From contig NZ_BLPG01000001.1 in the NCBI RefSeq assembly GCF_011764445.1, positions 7,643,001-7,707,000 on the forward strand: a DNA stretch of 64,000 bases. The letters are read 5' to 3'. Position 1 is the first letter of the stretch, and each line of letters starts with the position of its first letter. The notes beneath the pieces are model-generated. The model was given only the letters and a program-made list of their open reading frames with translations, was not told the origin of the DNA and did not search any database. A program made the position numbers and the translations under genes. Of this stretch, positions 35,937 through 44,921 are shown one piece after another. This DNA comes from Phytohabitans rumicis (lineage in GTDB: Bacteria > Actinomycetota > Actinomycetes > Mycobacteriales > Micromonosporaceae).

Positions 35937-36527
35937 TCAGTTGGCCGTCCCGCGGCGCCATGTCTCGGCGAGCAGGGCGTACGTGTAGCCGTCCACCCAG
36001 CCCAGCTCGGCGTGCCAGGAGTCCCCGACGCCGTGCTGCTCACGACGCATGCCGACCTTTTCGAGGATCCGTACCGAGGCGAGGTTGTCCGCGAAGCAGC
36101 CAGCGGTGATCCTCCGAACACCCAGATGGTCGAACGCGTGCGCCACCATCGCGGTGACAGCCTCGGTCGCGTAGCCGTGGCCGCCGTACACCGGGTCGAA
36201 AATGTAGCCGAGTTGCGCCTCCGTCCGTGGCGGCATGCCGGGCTGACCCATGCCATCGACCACCACGAGCGAAACGGTTCCGATCACCGCGCTGTCCAGG
36301 GTCACGGCCACGCTGTGGTCGTCGGGATCCTCAGCCGCGCGCCGCCGCCACGCCGCCCGGAAGGACACCGGGTCGACCTCGGTACGCAGCAGCCAGCGAG
36401 TGACTTCCGGCAGGTTGCGGTACTCCAGGATCCGGTCGACATCCTCATCACGCACCGGGCGAAGCTCGAGACGTTCGGTGCGCAAGTTGATGATCTCCAC
36501 GAGGTGGGACGTTAACGGACGGATCAT
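35937..36527 (-). CDS. GNAT acetyltransferase (RimJ/RimL type)
   Basis: 196 aa. The sequence begins with RTERLELRPVRDEDVDRILE. The acetyl-CoA-binding region is LGYIFDPVYGGHGYATEAV, followed by DNLASVRILEKVGM, both typical of RimJ/RimL-type N-acetyltransferases. Either ATG 36527 or GTG 36500 can be the start; neither has a ribosome-binding site, and both precede the domain. Its 3' end abuts the MBL remnant. Substrate unknown; it is divergent from the second SigE cassette. Confidence 0.82.
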   Translation of the reverse strand: MIRPLTSHLVEIINLRTERLELRPVRDEDVDRILEYRNLPEVTRWLLRTEVDPVSFRAAWRRRAAEDPDDHSVAVTLDSAVIGTVSLVVVDGMGQPGMPPRTEAQLGYIFDPVYGGHGYATEAVTAMVAHAFDHLGVRRITAGCFADNLASVRILEKVGMRREQHGVGDSWHAELGWVDGYTYALLAETWRRGTAN

Positions 36528-36610
36528 GGCGGCGCGTCTGATTATCCCGCGGCGGATCCATGGCAACCTTTTGCGTCGTACGCGTTGTTGGCCATGCAGG
36601 AGGGGGCGGT

Positions 36611-37117
36611 GTGGAGGACTTCGACGCGTACGTGGCGGCGGCCTGGCCGCGGCTGCTGCGATCGGCCTGGGTGCTGACCGGGGACTGGCATCAGGCCGAG
36701 GATCTGGTGCAGACGGTGCTGGCCAGGGCGTACGGCCGGTGGCCACGGCTACGGGACGGCGCGCCGGACGCATACCTGCGCACCATGCTGGCGACGACGT
36801 ACCTCACCTGGTGGCGGCGGAAGTCGCGCAACGAGATCCCGACTGACCCACTGCCGGACGGCCCGGAAAGGCCTGGCCGGGACGCTCAGGGGCGGGTCGA
36901 GATACAGGAGGGGATGCGGCGCGCGCTGGCGGCGCTTCCCCGGCAGCAGCGGGCCGTGCTGATGCTGCGATTCCATGCCGACCTCACGGAGGCCGACACG
37001 GCGCGGGCCCTGAACATCAGCGTGGGAACCGTCAAGTCTTACACCGCACGGGCATTGGCCACACTGCGCGATGACACGTCGCTGCGCGGGCTGCTTGTCG
37101 AGGAGGCACAGCGATGA
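36611..37117 (+). CDS. SigE-family RNA polymerase sigma factor (2)
   Basis: 168 aa. Region 2 covers FDAYVAAAWPRLLRSAWVLT to AYLRTMLATTYLTWWRRKS, and region 4 includes LPRQQRAVLMLRFHADLTEA and ARALNISVGTVKSYTARAL. GTG 36611 is chosen over an upstream ATG because AGGAGG is 7 nt before it. It overlaps the next gene by ATGA. Same family as the sigma factor at 34978-35580, 1 kb away. Confidence 0.86.
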   Translation: MEDFDAYVAAAWPRLLRSAWVLTGDWHQAEDLVQTVLARAYGRWPRLRDGAPDAYLRTMLATTYLTWWRRKSRNEIPTDPLPDGPERPGRDAQGRVEIQEGMRRALAALPRQQRAVLMLRFHADLTEADTARALNISVGTVKSYTARALATLRDDTSLRGLLVEEAQR

Positions 37118-37982
37118 GCACGGACCGTAAGCTCGCTGAGCTGCTTGATGTCGCGACCGCCGACGTACCCGGGGCCCGCTTGGCGCCCCCGCTTGCGGCT
37201 ATCCACGCACGGGTACGCCGCCGCCGGCGGATGTTCGGTGCTGTCACTGCGGCGGCCGTCGCGGTGGTGCTTGCCGGCGGGTACTCGGTCAGCCGGCAGA
37301 TGTTAGCCGAGCCCGCACCGAAGGCACCGATCGTGCCCGCTGCGTCACCCACTGCGGCGGCCGCACCGGTGGTGCCCTGGGTTTCGGCGATGGTTGCTCG
37401 CGACGATGCCACGATCACCGTGTACGCCGGTGCTGAACGGTGTTCGGCGCTTGATCGGCCGCAGGCTCGGATTGCCGCGCAGGACGCCGCACGGGTAACG
37501 GTCGAGGTGACCGGTCGTGTCGTTCCGGCCGGTGACTGCTCCACCAGCGGCATCGCCGTCCCGGTCGTTGTGACGCTGCCCGGGCCGCTGGGCGAGCGCA
37601 AGCTGGTGGACGCGGTGGGTCAGCGCCCGCATCCCCTCTATTTCGAGCGGTATCTGCCCGACCTTCGGTCGGACGGCAGGTGGTCACCCTTCGGCGGAAG
37701 TTGGCAGTTCGACGATGTGAACTGGTACGGGGGTACAACGGTCCGGACGGCTCCGCGCTGCACCTGCGGGCGCAGCCCTCCGACTCGGTCCAGCAGCGCG
37801 TTCCCGTGAGCACGGTGGACCTCGGCCCATACGAGGGCACCATCACCGGCAACAGCGCCGGGATGTGGACGGTGTGGTGGCAGGCGGGGGGTGCGACCTA
37901 CTCCCTGCGAGTCGTGCCGGCCGAGGGCGGGTCGCTCACGCTCACCGAGTTCAAACAGGAACTCGCCCAGTTGTGGACCTAA
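37114..37982 (+). CDS. anti-sigma-like membrane protein, with apparent frameshift
   Basis: About 289 aa. A cytoplasmic head (MSTDRKLAELLDVATADVPG) and Arg-rich RRRRRM are followed by one transmembrane segment near 40-58 and an extracytoplasmic domain. The frame breaks at the GGGGG run 37729-37733. One more G joins FDDVNWYGG to YNGPDGSALHLRAQ, and the protein ends at 37982 with FKQELAQLWT. Its ATGA overlap with the SigE-type gene suggests an anti-sigma role; no known anti-sigma motif is visible. Confidence 0.65.
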
Positions 37983-38005
37983 CCGCGACTACCCCGGAGG
38001 CGGCC

Positions 38006-38473
38006 ATGCATCCCGTCGGGCTTTTTCTCTTTCTAGCATTCGCGTCGCTGGCCGGTGCCGTCGGCGCGGTGGTCCTCGCGGTGCGTGGGCTCCTGGCGGT
38101 GCGTAAGAACAGGGGGAATCCTCGCCTGGGATGGCTACGCATGGCAGCTCTGCTCGCCTGCTCGGGTGCCGTGGCCCTGTACGTGTGGGGGATGCTCCAC
38201 GTCTTGTGGGCGGTGCTGGAGGCGGAGGACGGGGGCACCGGCTCTTCCCCGCTCAGGCCATGTCGGGAGGCGGGCGAGCAGATCGTGAGCCAGGTCATCG
38301 GGTACGACGTCGACTTCGTACCGCTCCGCTTCGAATGCCAGCTCACCGACGGCACCACCTACACCACCTCGACCGTGCCCGGGTACGTCACCCCGGCCAC
38401 GGCACTGCTCGGTCTGACCGCAGTCGTGTGCCGCATCCAACACGCCAACCGCCGGACGCCCACGCCCACCTAG
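38006..38473 (+). CDS. small membrane protein, function unknown
   Basis: 155 aa. Hydrophobic segments lie at about residues 3-30 and 46-70, with a possible third near 130-145. The loop between segments two and three holds two Cys (PCREAGEQ and FECQLTDG) that could pair outside the cell. CGGAGG lies 5 nt before ATG 38006, so the longer upstream reading is rejected. It starts 23 nt after the anti-sigma-like gene, probably in the same transcript. I do not recognise the family. Confidence 0.6.
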   Translation: MHPVGLFLFLAFASLAGAVGAVVLAVRGLLAVRKNRGNPRLGWLRMAALLACSGAVALYVWGMLHVLWAVLEAEDGGTGSSPLRPCREAGEQIVSQVIGYDVDFVPLRFECQLTDGTTYTTSTVPGYVTPATALLGLTAVVCRIQHANRRTPTPT

Positions 38474-38532
38474 CCCACCGATCGGGTGAAGATCGATCCC
38501 GTCTTATTGTGGCCGGCTGTCATGATGCGGTT

Positions 38533-39186
38533 ATGGCCGGCGGTTTCGACGATCGGCGCGATGACGCCGCTCACGCGAAAGCGATCGAGCGCGTCGAGGG
38601 TTCTTTCCGCGACGTCTACCTGACGTTGGTGAGCATCATTCAAGGCGTCGCTCTGGGTTTCCTGATACAGGCTATCGGTGCGGACTACCGCGACATCGGT
38701 CTGGACAAAGCCGGGCGAGCCGTCGCGGCATTCCTCGCCATCGTGGTGATCTGGCAGGAGTACGCCGTCGGTTCCACGATGTACGCGTGGATACCAGGTC
38801 CGGTCGACGCGCTCGTACCGTTCCTGCTCGGCGCCGGTCAGGGCGTGATGATCGCTGCCCTGGACGCGCCGATCGCGGAGTTCCTGTTCCTCACCATCTT
38901 GATGTGGGGCACCGGATTCATTGCGGCGATCAACTATGCCGTGCATGCGAAAAGGGCCCGCCTGGCGACGACGCGCGAATCCCAAAAGGTCATCGCGCTT
39001 CATCCACGAACCCTGCCGATCCTCGACGCCATCGGCTTGACCGGCGTCATCTGCATGCTCGGGTACTGCCTGTCAGGTCTGCCGCAACCGCATCCAGCCG
39101 TCTTCTCGTGGTTGTTGGTGGCTCTCATCATCGGGCTTGTCGCGAGTGCCCATTGGCGATGGGCGCGCCCGATGCGCCCGCATTAG
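38533..39186 (+). CDS. integral membrane protein, function unknown
   Basis: 217 aa with about six hydrophobic segments, beginning after a charged head (GGFDDRRDDAAHAKAIERVE). A conserved-looking LTLVSIIQGVALGFLIQAI opens the first segment. No family is recognised with certainty. The ATG at 38533 is at the natural start of the charged head; an in-frame extension upstream would cross the neighbouring gene. It converges on the lipoprotein hydrolase, with a 4-bp overlap of stops. Confidence 0.6.
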   Translation: MAGGFDDRRDDAAHAKAIERVEGSFRDVYLTLVSIIQGVALGFLIQAIGADYRDIGLDKAGRAVAAFLAIVVIWQEYAVGSTMYAWIPGPVDALVPFLLGAGQGVMIAALDAPIAEFLFLTILMWGTGFIAAINYAVHAKRARLATTRESQKVIALHPRTLPILDAIGLTGVICMLGYCLSGLPQPHPAVFSWLLVALIIGLVASAHWRWARPMRPH

Positions 39187-39998
39187 GCGTTGGTGGTCAG
39201 GAACGCGGTCACGGCGTTGCTCACCTTGTCGTCGTTGAGCATGTGCCAGCCGTGGGCGCTGCCTTCCAGCACCACCGTGGAGCTGGTGGATCGCGATTTG
39301 GCGGCGTGGATCAGCGATTCGGCCGCGCCCTCTTTGATGCTGCTGGAGTCCATCGTGGACAGGGTGATGAGGATCGGTGCCGTGATGTGCGGTGCCGCAT
39401 CGGTGGCGGTGCGCACGCTGGACAGCGAGGCGGAGAAGGACGTGCTGAAGATGGAGAGCGCGATGACGCCGCTGACCTGGTCGGGGTAGCGTCCGGCGGC
39501 CACGAACGCGGTCGCGGCGCCGAGCGACGCGCCCATGACCACGACCTTGGCCGCGCCGAGCCGGTGCAGTTCGGCGATGGCGGCGCCGGCGTCCGCGGCG
39601 TAGTCACGCCCGCTGCTGTCGTCGCCGGGGTCGTCAGCCGGGCAGTCGCTGTACCCGGTGCAGCGCGGGTCGATGGCCAGCACGTGCATGCCGGCGTTGA
39701 CGAATGTGGGCAGGTGGTCGGCCCAGCCGCATAGGTCGCTGCCGCGCTGCGGGAGCAGCACCAGCCCGCGCGGGCCGGAGCCGAATGTGGCGGCGGCCAC
39801 TCGCACGCCGTCTTCGGCGGTCAGCACGACCCTTTCGGCCGGGATGTCGATGGCGCACCGGTCGTTCGGGTCCGGTGCCGTGGCTGGGACCGACACCTCG
39901 GTGGGCTCGGCGGCGTCGGGTTCCTCGCCGCCGCACCCGGCGGCGCAGGCCGCGAATGCAAGCACCGCTATCGCGGTGCATACCACCGATCTGGACAT
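39183..39998 (-). CDS. alpha/beta-hydrolase lipoprotein
   Basis: 271 aa. The signal sequence with lipobox AACAAGC at about residues 16-22 predicts a lipoprotein anchored on the outer face of the membrane. The fold shows GLVLLPQRGSDLCGWADHLP, IDPRCTGYSDCP, the nucleophile elbow GASLG (Ser near 155) and the late His in GSAHGWHML. Substrate unknown; dienelactone-hydrolase-like or esterase activity is likely. It stands alone; a TATCGT hexamer upstream could be its -10. Confidence 0.8.
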   Translation of the reverse strand: MSRSVVCTAIAVLAFAACAAGCGGEEPDAAEPTEVSVPATAPDPNDRCAIDIPAERVVLTAEDGVRVAAATFGSGPRGLVLLPQRGSDLCGWADHLPTFVNAGMHVLAIDPRCTGYSDCPADDPGDDSSGRDYAADAGAAIAELHRLGAAKVVVMGASLGAATAFVAAGRYPDQVSGVIALSIFSTSFSASLSSVRTATDAAPHITAPILITLSTMDSSSIKEGAAESLIHAAKSRSTSSTVVLEGSAHGWHMLNDDKVSNAVTAFLTTNA

Positions 39999-40115
39999 GG
40001 GGCCACGATAGGACGGCCGATGCCAGCCGATCCGGGTACGCGGGGTGAACGGGTGAACTGGCGGGTCGAGCCGGTCCAGACCAGGGTTGTACGCGAGAGG
40101 GGCTCTTGCCGCCGC

Positions 40116-41042
40116 TCAGCCCAAGGTCAGCACGAGCTTTCCGCGCAGGCCGCCGGCCAGCACCCGCCGGTGCGCGTCGGCCGCTTCGGTCAACGGCATG
40201 GTGGCCGCCACGCGCGTGCGCAAGCTGCCCGCCGCCACCTGGCTCACCAGGTCGGCCAGCAGCTTCCGGTCGTGCCGGATGAGCTGCAGGTCCTGGCGCA
40301 CCCGGCGGGCCGGATCGATGGGCGGCGTGGGCCGGGTGGTGACCACGATTCCCCTGTTCTCCACGGCGACGGTCGCCGCCTCGCCGAGGGGGATCGCGTC
40401 AAACACCGCGGCCACCGGCCCCACCTGGGCCAGGTCGGCGGAGCGAGGGATCACTTCTTGGGCGCCGAGACCGCGTACCCATTCCTCATCTCCGTGGCTG
40501 GCCTGTGCCAGGACACGGTAACCGCCCTGAGCGGCGAACTGGGCGCCGAAGCCGCCGACACCGCCGCTGGCGCCGGTGACCAGAATGCTGCTGCCGGCGG
40601 GCAGCGCGTCCGACAACAGCAGCGCCAGCCCTTGGTGTGCGGTCTGGGCGTTGAGCGGCACCGTGGCGGCGGGCGCGAAGTCGAGCTCGTCCGGCAACGG
40701 CACCAACCAGTCCGCATCGGCGGCCACGAACTCGGCGTAGCCACCGGGTGCACCCCGGGTCAGGTACCACGGGATCATCCCGACGACGCGATCACCGACC
40801 CGGAAGTCCGCCGTGTCGGGGCCGACCGAGGCCACCTCGCCAGCGATGTCCCACCCGGGCAGAAACGGTGTCGGCACCGGTCCGCGGGGGATTTCTCCGG
40901 TGGTGGCGGCGACGTCGGCCGGTTGCACGCAGACCGCGCGGACCCGGACGACCACCTGCCCTGGCTGCGCCTCGGGCTCAGGCAGTTCAGCCACCCGCAG
41001 TACCTCAGGCCCGCCGAGCGCGGCCGCGATGACCCCCAACAC
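40116..41042 (-). CDS. NADPH-dependent quinone-oxidoreductase-like MDR enzyme
   Basis: 308 aa zinc-free medium-chain dehydrogenase/reductase. The GroES-like N-terminal half has LPGWDIAGEVASVGPD and FRVGDRVVGM. The cofactor motif is ILVTGASGGVGGFGAQFA (about 153-170), and the C-terminal end AHRRVLAGGLRGKLVL is typical. Starts at GTG 41042; a TATAGT lies 7 bp upstream, so the transcript may be leaderless. No partner gene suggests a substrate. Confidence 0.85.
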   Translation of the reverse strand: MLGVIAAALGGPEVLRVAELPEPEAQPGQVVVRVRAVCVQPADVAATTGEIPRGPVPTPFLPGWDIAGEVASVGPDTADFRVGDRVVGMIPWYLTRGAPGGYAEFVAADADWLVPLPDELDFAPAATVPLNAQTAHQGLALLLSDALPAGSSILVTGASGGVGGFGAQFAAQGGYRVLAQASHGDEEWVRGLGAQEVIPRSADLAQVGPVAAVFDAIPLGEAATVAVENRGIVVTTRPTPPIDPARRVRQDLQLIRHDRKLLADLVSQVAAGSLRTRVAATMPLTEAADAHRRVLAGGLRGKLVLTLG

Positions 41043-41069
41043 GCGTCCACTATAGACCGTGTCCAGAGG

Positions 41070-41339
41070 TCAGGCGGCGGGTGCTGGCGGGATGCTGGAT
41101 GACGGAGTGGCGGTCGGATTGACCGGCTCGATCTCCGGTGGCAACAGGATCCACAGGATCGGGTAGATCAGGATCTGGCTGCCCGGGATGACGAGCAGGA
41201 TCAGCACGAACAGCAGGCGGGCGGTCCACGGGTCGATGCCGAAGCGTCGTCCCAGCCCTGCACAGACTCCGCCGAGGATCCGGCCTTCCCGCGGCCGGAC
41301 CAGCCCTTGGTGGCGGAACGTGTCATGAACGGTGTCCAC
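41070..41339 (-). CDS. PspC-domain membrane protein
   Basis: 89 aa. The PspC domain begins REGRILGGVCAGLGRRFGID and continues through one strong transmembrane helix (LLFVLILLVIPGSQILIYPI). The Pro/Thr/Ser-rich C-terminal tail is short. GTG 41339 has AAGGAAG 5 nt upstream, so the longer frame reaching 41576 is rejected. Small PspC proteins take part in envelope-stress responses; the specific role here is unknown. Confidence 0.82.
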   Translation of the reverse strand: MDTVHDTFRHQGLVRPREGRILGGVCAGLGRRFGIDPWTARLLFVLILLVIPGSQILIYPILWILLPPEIEPVNPTATPSSSIPPAPAA

Positions 41340-41503
41340 GAGATCTTCCTTTGGGTAGCAGTAGCGTTCGACACCTACAGCGTCCGGCCGGCGGCGCCCG
41401 AGCGGCATCGGTGACCGACCCTGGTCAGCCCCGGATCCGCAGGCAGCGGTCCACCTAGGGTCTCGTAGCGTGGGTGTACAGGGGTTGAAGGGAGAATTCC
41501 AGC

Positions 41504-42100
41504 GTGCCGCACAGTGACGAGCAGGCGGTCTTGGACCGGATCCGGCAGGGTCTGGTCTATACGGAGTCGGAGGCATCGTTCCAGGCTTCTCAGCGACGTA
41601 CCGATCTCATCTTCGAGTACAACCACACGCCGCCCAGCGAAGTTGACAAGCGCGGGTCTTTGCTCGTCGCGATCCTCGGGTCGGTCGGCGAGCGCGCCGT
41701 ACTGCTTCCGCCCTTCCACGCCGGATTTGGAAGCAATGTCTATATCGGTGACGACTTCTTCGGGAACGTCAATCTCACGTTCGTCGATGACGTGGACATA
41801 CGCATCGGCGACGGTGTCATGATCGCGCCCAGCGTGACGCTCACGACGACGGGGCACCCGGTGCACCCTGCGCGCCGGGTCGACTACGCGCGGTTCTCGG
41901 AACCGATCGTGATCGAAGACAAGGTCTGGATCGGTAGCAACGCCGTTGTCCTGCCGGGCGTCCGTATCGGATACGGCTCCGTCATCGGCGCGGGCAGTGT
42001 CGTCAGTCGCGATGTCCCTCCGATGGTGGTCGCCGTCGGGACGCCCTGCCGGGTGCTGCGCCCCATCACAGATGACGATCTGACGGCACGCTTGACCTGA
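41504..42100 (+). CDS. maltose/galactoside O-acetyltransferase-like (hexapeptide-repeat) enzyme
   Basis: 198 aa. A Mac-type N-terminal helix region is followed by left-handed beta-helix hexapeptide repeats: NVYIGDDFFGNVNLTFVDD, then IRIGDGVMIAPSV, VWIGSNAVVLPGVRIGYGSV, and IGAGSVVSRDVPPM. The catalytic His of this family is in TTTGHPVHP. The tail VAVGTPCRVLRPI is typical. GTG 41504 follows GGGAGA by about 9 nt. Acetyl acceptor unknown; usually a sugar hydroxyl. Confidence 0.85.
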   Translation: MPHSDEQAVLDRIRQGLVYTESEASFQASQRRTDLIFEYNHTPPSEVDKRGSLLVAILGSVGERAVLLPPFHAGFGSNVYIGDDFFGNVNLTFVDDVDIRIGDGVMIAPSVTLTTTGHPVHPARRVDYARFSEPIVIEDKVWIGSNAVVLPGVRIGYGSVIGAGSVVSRDVPPMVVAVGTPCRVLRPITDDDLTARLT

Positions 42101-42128
42101 AGACGGCTTCAGCTCGCATGGTGGGCGC

Positions 42129-43570
42129 ATGGAGACGACATCGAGAGTTCTGCCGACCGGTTCCTCGCCGGAAGTCGGTATCGCGCCGCCGCGCGTTTTC
42201 GTAGGCGCGGCGCTTGGGGCGTTCATGGTGCTGCTCGACGTGACCATCGTGATGGTGGCGCTGCCGTCGATCGGTGCCGACCTGGACGCGAGGACGACCG
42301 GCCTGCAGTGGATGCTCGACGGGTACACGCTGGTGCTGTCGGCGTTGTTGCTGGGGGCGGGGAGCCTGGGGGACAAGTTCGGCCGCCGCCGGCTCTACCT
42401 GATCGGGTTGGCCGGCTTCACCCTCGCCTCGATTGTCTGCGCCGCTGCCCCGAGCATCGGCGTGTTGGTCGCCGCCCGCGCGGTGCAGGGCGCGGCCGGG
42501 GCGCTCGTGTTGACCGGGGCTCTGTCGCTGCTGGTTCAGGCGTACCCGGATCCGGCGAAGAGGGCACAGATGATCGGGCTGAACGGCGCCATCGGTGGAT
42601 CGTCGATCGCGCTCGGACCGGTGCTGGGCGGGCTGCTGGTCGACGAGGTCGGCTGGCGTGCCATCTTCCTGATCAACGTGCCGATCGGGGTCTTCGCCGT
42701 CTGGCTGATCCTGCGCGCGATCCCGGAGAGCTCCGACCCGGAGCACGCCAACATCGACGTGCCGGGGCAGTTGCTCGCCCTGCTGCTGCTCGGTTCCCTG
42801 ACGTACGGGTTGATCACCAGCGGCGAGCACGGATGGGGCTCGCCGCGCACCGTCGTCTCCCTCGGCGTCGCCGTGGCCGCGTTGGCGACGTTCCTCGCGG
42901 TCGAAGCGCGGGCCGCGCGGCCGATGCTTCCGCTGGGACTGTTCACCGACCCCCGGTTCAGTGTCGCGAACCTGGCCGCCCTCGTACTCGGCTTCGGTAC
43001 CAGCGGCATGTTCGTGCTGCTGTCCCTGTACCTGCAACAGACGCAGGGCCGTTCGGCGATCGCCACCGGGCTGCTGTTCCTGCCGCTGACCATCGCCATC
43101 TGCCTGATCTCCCCGTTTGCCGGCAAGAGGTCCGGGCGGCGCGGGCCCTTCCCGGTCATGGCCATCGGCTACCTCGTCGCCGCCGCCGGCCTGTTCGGCA
43201 TCGCCTTACTCGACGCGCACACCGGACCGGCCGTGTTCATCCCGCTCACCGTCCTGCTCGGCCTTGGCATGGGCGCCTCGATCACGCCCACCCAAGCCGC
43301 CGCGGTCACCGCGCTACCCCGCAGCGTTCCGGACTCGCCTCCGCGACCGCGAACACCAGCCGGCAAGTCGGCACCACCCTCGGCATCGCGATCCTCGGCA
43401 TGTTCATCGTCCACGCCACTTCTGGCCACCGGGTCGGCACCGACGCATACGCCACCAGCTTCGTGAACGGCATGCACACCGGCGCTTATGTCGCCGGCGC
43501 GGTGACCCTGGCCACCGCCGTGCTACTCGCGGCGACGAGCCGCCGTCAACGAACTGCGCGGCGTGCCTGA
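42129..43570 (+). CDS. DHA2 (EmrB/QacA-type) MFS drug-efflux transporter, with apparent frameshift
   Basis: About 480 aa, probably 14 transmembrane segments. Hallmarks are FMVLLDVTIVMVALPSIG (motif D1 region), GSLGDKFGRRRLYLIG (motif A) and ALGPVLGGLLVDEVGWRAIF (motif C). The frame is lost near 43324-43330 after TALPRS. Adding one base restores SGLASATANTSRQVGTTLGI and the last helix, with the stop at 43570. The stop region overlaps the convergent MerR gene by 25 bp. Confidence 0.85.
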
Positions 43571-43998
43571 CGGGACGGCGCCTGCGTCAGATGCTCGTCG
43601 ATCTCCTTGGCCAGATACGGACACTGCTGCACCGGATCCTCACTCGGACACTCCAGCACATGTGCCAGGTAGGCCCGGGCGGACGACAACCGCGCCAACT
43701 GCTCGTCACACGCCTGAAGCCGACCCTGTACCGCCTCCCGCCAGCCCTGAGTCTGATCGCCGCCGGCCAGGACCACACGTATCTCATCCAGGCTCATCAA
43801 GGCGGTGTTCTGACACAACTGGATCACTGCGATCCGCCGCAGGTCCGCCTCGTCATACCTCCGCCGGCCCGACTCCCGGCCGCTCGGCGTCAACAGGCCG
43901 CACTTCTCCCACCACCGCAACGTCGATATCGGGATCCCGAACCGCTCGGCCACCTCGCCGATCGCAAACGTCCGGGTCTTCGCGGCGGGCCTCGACAT
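43546..43998 (-). CDS. MerR-family transcriptional regulator
   Basis: 150 aa. The N-terminal HTH and wing are FAIGEVAERFGIPISTLRWW and GRRRYDEADLRRIAVIQ. A long dimerisation helix follows, and two Cys (LECPSEDPVQQCPY) near the C-terminus could bind a metal or sense thiols. ATG 43998. It may regulate the convergent efflux pump or the upstream SDR gene, whose 3' end overlaps it by 146 bp in another frame. Similar to redox or drug-sensing MerR proteins such as SoxR-like ones, but without their four-Cys cluster. Confidence 0.85.
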   Translation of the reverse strand: MSRPAAKTRTFAIGEVAERFGIPISTLRWWEKCGLLTPSGRESGRRRYDEADLRRIAVIQLCQNTALMSLDEIRVVLAGGDQTQGWREAVQGRLQACDEQLARLSSARAYLAHVLECPSEDPVQQCPYLAKEIDEHLTQAPSRQARRAVR

Positions 43999-44836
43999 GA
44001 AGCCGACTGTAGGTCGCGGCCGAGTCGCTCAGCAACGATGCGAGGCGGTTGATGTCGTGGTTGTCGTCGGGTCCTTCGTTGAGGGGAACCCTTTTGGCGC
44101 CTCGGTATGCGGTGCGTCCGCCAGGGGGATCGGCGATCAGGGCGATGAGCGGTTGGATTGCCTCGTCGGGCTCTTGTCCGACGAGTGGTGCGAGCAGGGT
44201 CGAGGCGTACCTCATCAGCGGCCCGACCTCGCCGGCGAAGCTGGTCTTGACCAGCCTCCTGGGTCCCCAGGTGATGTAGCTGACCGTCGAGTTGCGCGTG
44301 GCCAGGATCCCGAGGAGTTCGTTGGCGCGGCGTTGCTGCGCGTTGGACCTGGCGAAGCTGAAGGTTGCGGCGAGTTCGAGGTCGTCGAAGTCGATCGCGC
44401 TGGTCTTGGTGCCGGGGACCGAGGTGTTGAGGATGACCGGCCGGGCGGCGGCCGCGAGCCGGTCCGCGAGGCCGGTGACGAGGAGGTATTTGGAGACGAA
44501 GAACAGCACCCACGACGCCTCACGACCCTCGGCGGTGACATGCCGCTTCTGGCGAATGAACGACGCCGCCAGGACGAGCGCGTCTATCCGCTCGTACCGG
44601 TCCTTGAGTTGTGCCACCACGCGTTCGCTGTCGGCGACGAGTGACAGGTCGGCGCCGACGAAGTGTGCCCGCGCGGCGATCGAAGGGACGCCTTCGGTCG
44701 TGAGCGCGGCGACGAGCGCGTCGAACTTGGCCCGGTTGCGGCCCACGATGGTCACCTCGTCGCCCTGCCGGAGGTGGTGGCGTGCGAGCGCCGCTCCCAT
44801 GCCGTCGGTCCCGCCGGTGATCACCACGGTTTTCAT
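43853..44836 (-). CDS. short-chain dehydrogenase/reductase-like protein
   Basis: 327 aa. The NAD(P)-binding start is TVVITGGTDGMGAALARHHL (residues 3-22), followed by VGRNRAKFDAL and LVLAASF. At the usual YxxxK active site the alignment gives NAQQR in ARSNAQQRRANELL, so Tyr and Lys appear replaced. GGGAGG lies 4 nt before ATG 44836. The C-terminal 45 residues or so are encoded over the MerR gene in another frame and look unlike a protein domain, so the true end may be earlier. Divergent from the TetR gene, with TetR-type operators between them, so it is likely the regulated target. Confidence 0.72.
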   Translation of the reverse strand: MKTVVITGGTDGMGAALARHHLRQGDEVTIVGRNRAKFDALVAALTTEGVPSIAARAHFVGADLSLVADSERVVAQLKDRYERIDALVLAASFIRQKRHVTAEGREASWVLFFVSKYLLVTGLADRLAAAARPVILNTSVPGTKTSAIDFDDLELAATFSFARSNAQQRRANELLGILATRNSTVSYITWGPRRLVKTSFAGEVGPLMRYASTLLAPLVGQEPDEAIQPLIALIADPPGGRTAYRGAKRVPLNEGPDDNHDINRLASLLSDSAATYSRLHVEARREDPDVCDRRGGRAVRDPDIDVAVVGEVRPVDAERPGVGPAEV

Positions 44837-44851
44837 GCCGCCTCCCAATAT

Positions 44852-44903
44852 CGGAACTCGTGTTCCGTTTTGCCGAGGCTAGCACATCGGAACACAGGTT
44901 CCG
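44852..44903. promoter_or_regulatory. two TetR-type operators between SDR and TetR genes
   Basis: CGGAACTCGTGTTCCG (44852-44867) and CGGAACACAGGTTCCG (44888-44903) share perfect CGGAAC/GTTCCG arms around a 4-bp spacer and start 36 bp apart. One lies 16 bp before the SDR start and the other 19 bp before the TetR start, as expected for a divergent autoregulated pair. Confidence 0.8.
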
Positions 44904-44921
44904 TATTGGTAGGATCGGGGA

